Shown one piece after another: positions 8,214 to 16,107 of a stretch of 64,000 nt of DNA. A model generated the notes under the pieces. That model saw nothing but the letters and a program-made list of their open reading frames with translations. It was not told where the DNA came from and made no database searches. The stretch comes from Falsiroseomonas selenitidurans (GTDB lineage: Bacteria; Pseudomonadota; Alphaproteobacteria; Acetobacterales; Acetobacteraceae). The stretch's first letter is position 1; the number at the start of each line of letters is the position of its first letter. The stretch spans positions 51,615 through 115,614 of the forward strand of contig NZ_JAAVNE010000014.1 of the NCBI RefSeq assembly GCF_012103215.1. The letters run 5' to 3'. A program made the translations under genes and the position numbers.

Positions 8214-9203
8214 ATGAGCGACAGCATTCCCGTCCTGGACCTGGCGCCGCTGCGGGATGGCACGCCGGGCGCGCTGGACCGGCTGGGGGAGGAACTGCGC
8301 CGCGCCTTCACCGAGGTGGGCTTCTACTTCGTGCGCAACCACGGCATTCCGCAGGCGCTGCTGGACGAGACCTTCGCCGCCGCGGAACGCTTCCACGCGC
8401 AGCCGATCGAGGCGAAGCTGGCGCTGAAGATCAATGAGCACAACATCGGCTACATGCCGATGCGCGGCGCCACCACGCGGGTGAACGCGGTGGGCGAGGT
8501 GGCGCTGCCGAACGCGAACGAGGCCATCTTCTTCAAGCGCGAATTGCCGGCGGACCATCCTGACGTGGTGGGCCGGGTGCGCTTCCGCGGCCTGAACCAA
8601 TGGCCGGACCTGCCCGGCTTCCGGGCGCAGGTGCTGGCCGCCTGCGATGCCTTCGAGGGTCTCGGCCTGCGCCTGCTGCCGCTCTACGCCCGCGCGCTCG
8701 GCCTGCCGGCGGATTTCTTCGCGCCCCATTTCAAGGAGCCGATGTACACGCTGCGGATGTCGCACTACCCGCAGCAGGCCCCCACGGCGCCGGAGAACGA
8801 GTTCGGCATCGCGCCGCATGTGGACACCAGCTTCATGACCATCCTGGCGCAGAACCGCATCCCGGGCCTGTCGCTGCGGATGCCGGGCGGCGACTGGGTC
8901 GATGCGCCGGCGCCGGAGGGCGCGCTGCTGATCAATGGCGGCATGATGCTGCGCCGCTGGACCGACAAGCGCTTCCTGGCCACGCCGCACCGGGTGATCA
9001 ACCGCTCCGGTCAGGAACGCTACGCCATCCCCTTCTTCATGGATGCCGGCTACCGCGCGGTGATGGCGCCGATCACCGAGGATGGCAGCGCGGGGCGGGA
9101 ACCGCCGATCACCTATCCCGACTTCATGACCGGCTACCAGCGCAGCAACTTCCACCATGCGGCGGACGACAAGGCGGAGAAGGTGGCGATGCAGGGGGCC
9201 TGA
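8214..9203 (+). CDS. Fe(II)/2-oxoglutarate-dependent oxygenase (isopenicillin N synthase-like)
   Basis: 329 residues. The N-terminal DIOX_N part begins IPVLDLAPLRDG and contains VGFYFVRNHGIP, typical of the family. The jelly-roll core holds the iron ligands as HVDTSFMTIL (His and Asp) and the distal His in ATPHRVINRSGQ, with RYAIPFFMD providing the 2-oxoglutarate-binding arginine. Members hydroxylate, desaturate or cyclise small molecules; the substrate is unknown. I chose ATG 8214 because GGAGG (8203-8207) is six bases upstream; the frame is open further up but passes through the inverted repeat. Pairing with a TctC receptor suggests use of a carboxylate taken up from outside, which is inference. 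Confidence 0.9.
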   Translation: MSDSIPVLDLAPLRDGTPGALDRLGEELRRAFTEVGFYFVRNHGIPQALLDETFAAAERFHAQPIEAKLALKINEHNIGYMPMRGATTRVNAVGEVALPNANEAIFFKRELPADHPDVVGRVRFRGLNQWPDLPGFRAQVLAACDAFEGLGLRLLPLYARALGLPADFFAPHFKEPMYTLRMSHYPQQAPTAPENEFGIAPHVDTSFMTILAQNRIPGLSLRMPGGDWVDAPAPEGALLINGGMMLRRWTDKRFLATPHRVINRSGQERYAIPFFMDAGYRAVMAPITEDGSAGREPPITYPDFMTGYQRSNFHHAADDKAEKVAMQGA

Positions 9204-9233
9204 AGCGCGCCCTATCGGTCAGTTGAACCTTGG

Positions 9234-10274
9234 TCAGTTCAGGGCGAAGCGGACGGTGATGCGGGACCCCGGGCCGCCGGCGAATTCCACCAGCCCGCCG
9301 ATGGTCTGCGCCATCGCCTGCACGATCCGCCCGCCGAGCCCGGTGCCGGCGGGGGCATGGGCGCCGGCGCCGCCGATGCCGTCATCCTCCACCCGCAGCA
9401 CGCCGGCACCATCCTCCTCGGTCAACGTGACGCGGATCGGCCCGCCCTGGGGCAGGTCGGGATAGGCGTATTTCAGCGCATTCGTCACCAGCTCGGAGAG
9501 GATGACGCCGAGCGAGACGGCGCGGTCCGGCGGCACCTGCAGGTCGGCGCCGGTGAAGTCGATGCGCGCCGTCTCCACGCTGCGGCCGATTTCCGTCAGC
9601 AGGCCGCCCAGATAATCGTTCAGCGCCACCGCGCGCACATCGGCCGAGGTGTAAAGCCGGCGATGCACCTGGGCAACGGCGGCGATGCGGTGCCGCACGG
9701 CGGCCAGCGCCGCGCGCGCCGCCGGGTCCGCGACCGCGCCTTCCTGCAGCCGCGTCAGGCTGGCGATGATCTGAAGGCTGTTGGCAACGCGGTGGTTCAC
9801 CTCCTGCAGCAGCAGCGCCCGGCTGGCCGCCAGCTCCTCCGCCCGGTCCAGCGCCGCGCGCACCTGCGCCTCGGCCTCCGTCTGCCGGCGGCGCATCGCG
9901 GCGCGGTCCACCGCGCCGTCGATGGCGCGTTGCAGCAGCAGCAGGAAGCTCTCGCCCGGCGTCTTGACCACGAAATCCTCGGCCCCCGCGCGCAGCGCCG
10001 CCACGGCGACGCGCGTCTCGTCCGCGCCGGTGACGAAGATGACCGGCGCCGGCTGGTCGCGCAGCAGGCCCAGCGTCTCCAGCCCATCGGCGCCGGGCAT
10101 GTAGTGATCGAGGCAGATGGCATCGAAGCCGCCCTGCCGGGCGAGCCGCACGCCCGCATCGCCATCATGCGCCGTCACCACCTGCCGGCCCATCCGCCCG
10201 AGGGCCCGCTGCACCAGGCGGCACAGGGCCTGGTCGTCGTCGATGTAGAGGATGCGGGAAGCCGGTTCGCTCAT
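9234..10274 (-). CDS. Hybrid receiver / HWE-type sensor histidine kinase
   Basis: 346 residues. An N-terminal receiver domain (about 7-125) shows the acidic pocket ILYIDDDQ, the phosphoacceptor region AICLDHYMPG, the conserved Thr in VIFVTGAD and the Lys in FVVKTPGE. A short coiled coil leads to a HisKA_2 dimerisation domain with the phosphorylated histidine in LLQEVNHRVANSLQ, and a C-terminal HATPase with ELVTNALKYAYP, EDDGIGG and GTGLGGRIVQAM. The order receiver then kinase makes it an intermediate in a phosphorelay rather than a primary sensor; there is no membrane segment. Its ATG overlaps the stop of the receiver gene upstream (ATGA), so all three signalling genes form one operon. Confidence 0.9.
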   Translation of the reverse strand: MSEPASRILYIDDDQALCRLVQRALGRMGRQVVTAHDGDAGVRLARQGGFDAICLDHYMPGADGLETLGLLRDQPAPVIFVTGADETRVAVAALRAGAEDFVVKTPGESFLLLLQRAIDGAVDRAAMRRRQTEAEAQVRAALDRAEELAASRALLLQEVNHRVANSLQIIASLTRLQEGAVADPAARAALAAVRHRIAAVAQVHRRLYTSADVRAVALNDYLGGLLTEIGRSVETARIDFTGADLQVPPDRAVSLGVILSELVTNALKYAYPDLPQGGPIRVTLTEEDGAGVLRVEDDGIGGAGAHAPAGTGLGGRIVQAMAQTIGGLVEFAGGPGSRITVRFALN

Positions 10275-10708
10275 GGCGCGGTGGGCGGCACCTGGATCAC
10301 CGCGAGGAACAGGCCGAGCTGGCGCACCGCCTGGGCGAAGGTTTCGTAGTTCACCGGCTTGGTGATGTAGACTGAGCAGCCCAGGTCGTAGCAGCGCCGG
10401 ATCTCCCGGTCGTCATCGGTCGTGGTCAGCACGATCACCGGTGCGAGCTTCAGCACCGGGTCTGCTTTCAGCCGCGCCAGGATGTCGATGCCGCTCATAT
10501 CCGGCAGGTTGAGGTCGAGCAGCACCAGCACCGGCGGGCCGCCCTGGCGGTGCGGGCCGAACAGGTGGTCCATCGCGGCGGTGCCGGAGGCGAGGTGCAG
10601 CACCTCGTTGTAGACGCCGGCGCGCTTCAGATTCTTCTCGATCAGGCGGGCGTGGCCCTCGTCATCCTCGATCATGACGATGGTGACGGCCTGGGCGGAG
10701 ACGTTCAT
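10271..10708 (-). CDS. Single-domain response regulator (Rcp1-like)
   Basis: 145 residues consisting only of a receiver domain: the acidic pair in VMIEDDEGHARLIEKNLK, the phosphoacceptor Asp in VLLDLNLPDMSG, the Thr in VIVLTTTDDDREI and the Lys in VYITKPVNYETF. This is the Rcp1 subtype that accompanies phytochrome-like and CHASE3 kinases. With no output domain it must signal by protein contact or pass phosphate to another protein, plausibly to the receiver-kinase encoded next. Overlaps of four bases on both sides (ATGA) indicate translational coupling within the three-gene operon. Confidence 0.92.
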   Translation of the reverse strand: MNVSAQAVTIVMIEDDEGHARLIEKNLKRAGVYNEVLHLASGTAAMDHLFGPHRQGGPPVLVLLDLNLPDMSGIDILARLKADPVLKLAPVIVLTTTDDDREIRRCYDLGCSVYITKPVNYETFAQAVRQLGLFLAVIQVPPTAP

Positions 10709-12219
10709 GCGGGCTGCTCCTCGGGGCTCGGCTGCAGCGCCGGGTCGGCAGCCGGCAGCTTGTCCGGCAGCAGCAGGGTGAAGACGGATCCCTCGCCGAG
10801 GCGGGAGGTCAGGCGGATGTCGCCGCCCATGCGGCGGGCGAGCGCCCGCACATGCGCAAGGCCGATGCCCTCGCCCGGCTGGTCCTGCGGGCCGGAGCGG
10901 CGGAACAGCTCGAACACCCGCCCATGGTCGCGGGCGGCGATGCCGCGGCCATTGTCCACGACGTCGATCGCATGCATCCCGGCCTCCCGCCGTGCGCGCA
11001 CCAGGATGCGGCCGGGCCGGGTCGGCTCCAGGTATTTCAGGGCGTTGTCGAGCAGGTTGCCGAGGATCTGTTCCAGCGCCAGCCGGTCGCTTTCCAGCGT
11101 CGGGAAGGGCGGCTGCAGGCGCAGCTCCGCGCCCCTGGCGTCCAGCTGGTGCGCCAGGCTGCCGGCCAGGGATTCCAATGTCGCCCCCAGCGGCACCGGC
11201 TCCGCCACCAGCCGCCGGCGGCCTTCGCGCGACAGCGCCAGGATGGCGCCGATCAAGCGGTCCATGCGGTTGGTGGAGGAGCGGATGAAGCCGATCGCTT
11301 CCGGGATATCCTCCCGCACCGCCTCGCGCAGCGCCGGGGTCACCAGGGCGGGGGCCTCGATCTCGGCGCGGTCCATCGCCTCCCGCACCGCGACCAGCGC
11401 GGTCTCCAGCTCCTGGGTGAAGCCCATCACATTGACCAGCGGCGCGCGCAGGTCGTGGGAGACGATGTAGGCGAAGCGCTGGATCTCCTCATTCGCCGCC
11501 ACCAGCGACCCGGTGCGCGCCTGCACCCGCTGTTCCAGGCTGGCATTGGCGCGCTTCAGCGCGGCCTGGGCGGAATCCAGGTCCCGGGTATAGCGCATGG
11601 CGATGGTCAGGGTGGCAAGGCCGAGCAGCGCCACCAGGGCGCAGCCGCCCAGCGCCGCGGCCAGCAGCACGCCGCCGGCGCGCTCCAGCGTCGCGCTGCG
11701 GTCCTGCAGCCGGGCCAGGGCGCGGGCCTCGATGCCCTGCAGCAGGCCGCGGATCTGGTCCATCAGCGCCTTGCCGCGGCCCTCGCGCACCACGTCGATG
11801 GCGCCCGCCAGCTCGTCCTGCTGCGCCAGGGCGATGGTGCGGCGGATCTCCGCCAGCTTGGCCGTGATCAGCCCGTCCAGCGTCGCCTCCAGCGCCGGGT
11901 TGCCGCCCTCGGCGGCAAGCCGGGCGCCGAGTTCGGGCAGGTCCGATTCCAGCGCCTGCTCCGATTCCTCGAAGGGCGCGAGGTAGGCGGCATCGCCGGT
12001 CAGCAGGAAGCCGCGCTGGCCGGTTTCCGCATCCTGCAGCGAGCCCAGCAACTGCGCCGCCGCCACCCGCACCTCCTGCGTCGCCACCACGGCGTCGGCA
12101 TAGCGCCGGGTTTCCTGCACCATCCAGACGAAGCTGGCCGCAAGCCCCAGCAGGACCAGGAAGCCCAGCATCTTCAGGCCGAGGGTGATGCGGCCGAAGG
12201 CGGCCTGAGTCCAGGTCAT
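10705..12219 (-). CDS. Membrane sensor histidine kinase with CHASE3 domain
   Basis: 504 residues. One membrane helix near residues 13-33 (LGLKMLGFLVLLGLAAS), an extracytoplasmic CHASE3 domain (about 35-180, with the RGFLLTGDAAYLAPF signature), a second membrane helix (about 185-208), a coiled coil (ALKRANASLEQRVQAR), then HisKA with the phospho-His in YIVSHDLRAPLVNVMGF and HATPase with LGNLLDNALKYLEP, DNGRGIAARDHGRVFELF and GEGIGLAHV. It is the likely input kinase of the operon. The ligand of CHASE3 is unknown. It is transcribed divergently from the E1-like gene across a 200-base gap. Confidence 0.92.
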   Translation of the reverse strand: MTWTQAAFGRITLGLKMLGFLVLLGLAASFVWMVQETRRYADAVVATQEVRVAAAQLLGSLQDAETGQRGFLLTGDAAYLAPFEESEQALESDLPELGARLAAEGGNPALEATLDGLITAKLAEIRRTIALAQQDELAGAIDVVREGRGKALMDQIRGLLQGIEARALARLQDRSATLERAGGVLLAAALGGCALVALLGLATLTIAMRYTRDLDSAQAALKRANASLEQRVQARTGSLVAANEEIQRFAYIVSHDLRAPLVNVMGFTQELETALVAVREAMDRAEIEAPALVTPALREAVREDIPEAIGFIRSSTNRMDRLIGAILALSREGRRRLVAEPVPLGATLESLAGSLAHQLDARGAELRLQPPFPTLESDRLALEQILGNLLDNALKYLEPTRPGRILVRARREAGMHAIDVVDNGRGIAARDHGRVFELFRRSGPQDQPGEGIGLAHVRALARRMGGDIRLTSRLGEGSVFTLLLPDKLPAADPALQPSPEEQPA

Positions 12220-12362
12220 GGATCCGTTTCGGTTTCAATCGGGGCGCGAAGGGGGGGGCGGCCACATCGCCGCGCCAGCGAGCCTTGCACAAGAGCGTGG
12301 CGGCAACCGATGCGCAGGCGCGCTTCACTTCGGCGTGACGCGCCCGGCCGCCGGGGTGCGGC

Positions 12363-12391
12363 TTCGCGGCGGGCCTCGGCCAGCCTATCCT
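12363..12391 (+). promoter_or_regulatory. Candidate promoter of the E1-like gene
   Basis: TTCGCG (12363-12368), 17 bases, TATCCT (12386-12391), closely resembling the element before nnr, including the shared 10-mer GCCTATCCTG. The predicted start is about 12398, leaving a short leader with GGAGG before the ATG at 12420. The rest of the 12220-12419 divergent gap shows no other clear signal. Confidence 0.3.
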
Positions 12392-12419
12392 GGGAAGCAG
12401 TCCCTGACGGAGGCGCCGC

Positions 12420-14813
12420 ATGACTGCCGAACGCCCGCTCCATCCACCCGCCCTGGACCGGGACCCGGGCCAGCGCCTGCGGCTGCTGCATGCGCTGGAG
12501 CGCAAGCTGCTGTGGCTTTCCGCCTGGATGATCCACCACGCCAACCACATCCGCCCGAACCGGGACGGGTTGAAGGTGGGCGGGCACCAGGCCTCCTGCG
12601 CCTCCTCCGTCTCCATCCTCGCGGCGCTGTATTTCGAGATGCTGCGGCCGGAGGATCGCGTCGCGGTGAAGCCGCATGCCGGGCCGGTGTTCCACGCCAT
12701 CAACTACCTGCTGGGCCGCCAGGACCGCGACAAGCTTTCCACCCTGCGGCAGTTCGGCGGCATCCAGCCCTATCCCAGCCGGGTGAAGGACGGGGCGGAG
12801 GTGGATTTCTCCACCGGCTCCGTCGGCCTCGGCGTGGCGCTGACCACCTTCGGGTCCCTGGTGCAGGATTATGTGAAGCTGCACGGCTTCGGCCGGCCGG
12901 AGATCCCCGCCGGGCGCCATGTGGCGATTGTCGGCGATGCCGAGCTGGACGAGGGCAACATCTACGAGGCCCTGCTGGAAGGCTGGAAGCACGATGTCCG
13001 CAACGTCTGGTGGGTGGTGGACTACAATCGCCAGAGCCTGGACAGCGTGGTGCCGGACCGGCTGTTCGGTCGGATCGAGGGGCTGTTCCGCGACATGGGG
13101 TGGAACGTCGTCACCCTGAAATACGGTCGTCGCCTGGAAGCCGCCTTCGCCCGCCCGGATGGGGAGGCGCTGCGCCGCTGGATCGACGACTGCCCGAACA
13201 GCCTCTATGCCGCGCTCACCTTCCAGGGGGGCGCCGCCTTCCGCCACGCCCTGCTGGCGGAGCTTGGCCGGGTGCCCGGCCTGCGCGCCATCATCGACCC
13301 GCTGACCGATGACGAATTGGCCGCGCTGATGACCAACCTCGGCGGCCACGACATCGAGACGCTGACCGAGGCGTTCCGGGCCGCGGATGCGGAGGGCGAC
13401 CAGCCTACCTGCTTCATCGCCTACACCATCAAGGGCATGGGCCTGCCCTTCGCCGGCCACAAGGACAACCATGCCGGGCTGATGACGAAGGAGCAGATGG
13501 CGAGCTTCAAGGCCGCCATGGGAATCCGCGACGGCCATGAATGGGACCGTTTCGAGGGCCTGTCCGAACCGGCGCCCGATCTCGAGCGCTTCCTCGCCGG
13601 CATCCCCTTCGCCCGCGCCCTGGCGCCGGAGGGCCGCCAGTTGCAGGCGCCGGTGATCCCGGTGCCGGCCAGCCTGCCGGCGCCACGCATCCCGCCGGGG
13701 CGGATGATGTCGACCCAGGCCGCCTTCGGCGAGATCCTGGCCGAGATCGGCCGCGGGCAGGGGGAGAATGCCCGGCTGGCGGAGCGCATCGTCACCACCA
13801 GCCCGGATGTCACCGTCTCGACCAATCTCGGCCCCTGGGTGAACCGCCGCGGCATTTTCGACCGGCATCTGAAGAACGACGTTTTCCGCGATGCCAAGCT
13901 GGCGAGTGCGCAGCGCTGGGGCATGGGGCCGGAGGGGCAGCACATCGAGCTCGGCATCGCCGAGCAGAACCTGTTCCTGCTGCTGGGCGCGCTCGGCCTG
14001 TCCCATTCCCTGTATGGGGCGCGGCTGCTGCCGGTGGGGACGGTGTATGATCCCTTCGTCAACCGCGGCCTGGATGCGCTGATCTATGGCTGCTACCAGG
14101 ATGCGCGGTTTCTTTTGGTATCAACACCCTCCGGCCTTACTCTCGCCCCGGAAGGCGGCCAGCACCAGTCGGTGAACACGCCGCTGATCGGCATCGCTCA
14201 GGACCGGCTGGTGGCCTATGAACCGGCCTATGCGGATGAGTTGGCGGTGCTGATGCGTTTTGCCTTCGACCACATGCAGAAGCCGGATGGCAGTGCCGTC
14301 TGGTTGCGCCTCTCCACCCGCGCCCTGGCGCAGCCCGACCGCCGCCTGGATGCGGCGGGCGTGATCGCCGGTGGCTACTGGGTGGTGCCGCCCGGCCCGG
14401 GTGCCAGGCTCGCCATCGCCTATCAGGGCCCGGTGGCGCCGGAGGTGCGGGAGGCTTTCGATGCGGTGCGGGAGGATGTGCCGGAGGCCGGGCTGCTGGC
14501 GGTGACCAGCCCGGACCGGCTGCAGGCCGGCTGGCTGGAAAGCCGGCGCAGGCAGCGCCAGGGCCGGGCCGGCGAGATCGCCGCGATCGAGCGGCTGCTG
14601 GCGCCGCTGGATCGCGACGCGGCGCTGGTGACGATCCTGGACGGCCATCCGGCCGCCCATGCCTGGCTGGGGGCGGTGCGCGGCCAGCGCGTGGTGCCGC
14701 TGGGGGTGGATCGCTTCGGCCAGGCCGGTGACCTGCCGGATCTCTATGCCGCCTATGGGCTGGACTCCGCCGCCATCCTCGATGCCTGCGCCGCGGCGGT
14801 GCTGGGCCGATGA
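12420..14813 (+). CDS. Transketolase-like / homodimeric E1-type 2-oxoacid dehydrogenase, substrate unknown
   Basis: 797 residues of the thiamine-diphosphate family that contains AceE (pyruvate dehydrogenase E1) and MdeB-type 2-oxobutyrate dehydrogenases. The cofactor motif runs from IVGDAELDEGN to VDYNRQSLD (about residues 175-207). The N-terminal part has GGHQASCASSVSILAALYF and PHAGPVFHAINYLLG, and the pyrimidine-binding half has HIELGIAEQNLFLLL with the catalytic Glu. It is shorter than AceE (about 880-890). No E2 or E3 gene lies nearby, so it may work with a distant E2 or act alone like a transketolase. The following methyltransferase gene overlaps it by four bases. Confidence 0.82.
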   Translation: MTAERPLHPPALDRDPGQRLRLLHALERKLLWLSAWMIHHANHIRPNRDGLKVGGHQASCASSVSILAALYFEMLRPEDRVAVKPHAGPVFHAINYLLGRQDRDKLSTLRQFGGIQPYPSRVKDGAEVDFSTGSVGLGVALTTFGSLVQDYVKLHGFGRPEIPAGRHVAIVGDAELDEGNIYEALLEGWKHDVRNVWWVVDYNRQSLDSVVPDRLFGRIEGLFRDMGWNVVTLKYGRRLEAAFARPDGEALRRWIDDCPNSLYAALTFQGGAAFRHALLAELGRVPGLRAIIDPLTDDELAALMTNLGGHDIETLTEAFRAADAEGDQPTCFIAYTIKGMGLPFAGHKDNHAGLMTKEQMASFKAAMGIRDGHEWDRFEGLSEPAPDLERFLAGIPFARALAPEGRQLQAPVIPVPASLPAPRIPPGRMMSTQAAFGEILAEIGRGQGENARLAERIVTTSPDVTVSTNLGPWVNRRGIFDRHLKNDVFRDAKLASAQRWGMGPEGQHIELGIAEQNLFLLLGALGLSHSLYGARLLPVGTVYDPFVNRGLDALIYGCYQDARFLLVSTPSGLTLAPEGGQHQSVNTPLIGIAQDRLVAYEPAYADELAVLMRFAFDHMQKPDGSAVWLRLSTRALAQPDRRLDAAGVIAGGYWVVPPGPGARLAIAYQGPVAPEVREAFDAVREDVPEAGLLAVTSPDRLQAGWLESRRRQRQGRAGEIAAIERLLAPLDRDAALVTILDGHPAAHAWLGAVRGQRVVPLGVDRFGQAGDLPDLYAAYGLDSAAILDACAAAVLGR

Positions 14814-15838
14814 GCGGGCAGCCCGGCCCAGCGGCGGTGCCACCGGCCAGCATCCTGCCGAAGAAGCGCGACCTGCCGCCGCCGACGCTGGAGGATGTGC
14901 GCGCCGCCTACCGGTTGTTCCTGAACCGGGAGCCGGAGAATGCCGGCGTGCTGGAACGCCACCTTGCGGCCTCGCCCAGCTTCGCCGCGCTGACCCAGCG
15001 CTTCGCCCGCTCCGACGAGTTCATCGCCAGCGGCGCGCCGCCGCCACCGCCGCTGCTGCCGCTGACGGCGCCGCCGCTGGCGGTGGAGGTGGCGGCGGAC
15101 CCCGGGCCGATGGCGGCGATGCTGGCGCGGATCGGGGGCTATTGGGAGCGCATCGGCGCGGAGGCGCCGCATTGGTCGGTCCTGACCGACCAGCGCTTCC
15201 TCCCGGAACGGATTGCGGAGACGAAGGAGGCCTTCTACGCCTCCGCCCGCTATGACGCCGATCTGATAGTGGCGCTGCTGGCGCGCCAGGGGATTGCGCC
15301 GGACTCGCTGCCGCGCTGCCTGGAATTCGGCTGCGGCGTCGGCCGGGTGACGCTGGCCCTGGGCCGGATCTTCCGGCAGGTGACGGGCTGCGACATCTCG
15401 CCGCCGCATCTGGAACTGGCGCGGCAGGAAGCCGCGGCACGGGGCGCCACCAACCTGTCCTGGCACCGCAGCACCATGGCCATGCCGATGCCCGAGGCAC
15501 GCTGGGATTTCTGGTATTCGCGGATCGTGCTGCAGCACAACCCGCCGCCGGTGATCGCCATGCTGCTGCGCCGGGCCTTCGCGGGCCTGGCGCCGGGCGG
15601 CGTCGCCATCTTCCAGGTGCCGACGCACTGCCTGGGCTACCGGTTCCGCGTCGCCGAGTACCTGGCGCAGACCGCGCCGGTCAGCATGGAGATGCATGTG
15701 ATCCCGCAGGCCAGCGTCTTCGCCCTGGCGGCCGAGGCCGGGCTGCAGGTTCTGGAGGTGCGGGAGGACAGCCATGTGGTGAGCCGCAATGCCGCGTCCT
15801 GGCTCTCCAACCTGTTCGTCCTGCGCCGCCCGGCGTGA
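14810..15838 (+). CDS. SAM-dependent methyltransferase with N-terminal adaptor segment
   Basis: 342 residues. A proline-rich start is followed by a helical segment (DVRAAYRLFLNREPENAG ... FARSDEFI, about 25-70) that resembles the DUF4214-type module often found on glycan-related proteins. The class I methyltransferase fold follows, with motif I CLEFGCGVGRVTLALG, the acidic end of beta-2 VTGCDISPPHLELA, and motif IV WDFWYSRIVLQHNPP. It probably methylates a sugar or lipid; the acceptor is not evident. Its ATG overlaps the stop of the E1-like gene (ATGA). tRNA-Leu follows 46 bases after the stop. Confidence 0.82.
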   Translation: MSGQPGPAAVPPASILPKKRDLPPPTLEDVRAAYRLFLNREPENAGVLERHLAASPSFAALTQRFARSDEFIASGAPPPPPLLPLTAPPLAVEVAADPGPMAAMLARIGGYWERIGAEAPHWSVLTDQRFLPERIAETKEAFYASARYDADLIVALLARQGIAPDSLPRCLEFGCGVGRVTLALGRIFRQVTGCDISPPHLELARQEAAARGATNLSWHRSTMAMPMPEARWDFWYSRIVLQHNPPPVIAMLLRRAFAGLAPGGVAIFQVPTHCLGYRFRVAEYLAQTAPVSMEMHVIPQASVFALAAEAGLQVLEVREDSHVVSRNAASWLSNLFVLRRPA

Positions 15839-15846
15839 GGTGCGGC

Positions 15847-15876
15847 TTGGCGCGGCGGCCGGCTTCACGCTAAAGC
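15847..15876 (+). promoter_or_regulatory. Candidate tRNA-Leu promoter
   Basis: TTGGCG (15847-15852), 18 bases, TAAAGC (15871-15876), placing the start one to two bases before the mature 5' end of the tRNA. The same -35 hexamer precedes tRNA-Val. A CCGGCTT/AAGCCGG inverted repeat (15859-15879) overlaps it. Confidence 0.45.
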
Positions 15877-15884
15877 CGGACCAC

Positions 15885-15965
15885 GCGGGCGTGGTGGAAT
15901 GGTAGACACGCTGGTTTTAGGTACCAGTGGCGCAAGCCATGGGGGTTCGAGTCCCTCCGCCCGCA
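15885..15965 (+). tRNA. tRNA-Leu (anticodon UAG)
   Basis: The acceptor stem GCGGGCG (15885-15891) pairs with CGCCCGC (15958-15964), with discriminator A at 15965 and no encoded CCA. The anticodon stem CTGGT/ACCAG encloses TAG at 15918-15920. The long variable arm TGGC-gcaa-GCCA marks it as a type II tRNA (Leu), and GGTTCGAGTCC forms the T arm. It reads CUA and other CUN codons. Confidence 0.95.
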
Positions 15966-16107
15966 TTTTCCCGCTGCTCCGGCCGGGGCCGACGGTCCGG
16001 TTTCGGGTCCCTCCCCATTGCCCCGGGCGCCTGCGGGCGGTAACGGGGCGGGCCTCAAAGCGTCTTGCGCCCGTCATGGGCGCCTCTGTGCATGAAGAAG
16101 GTTCGAA

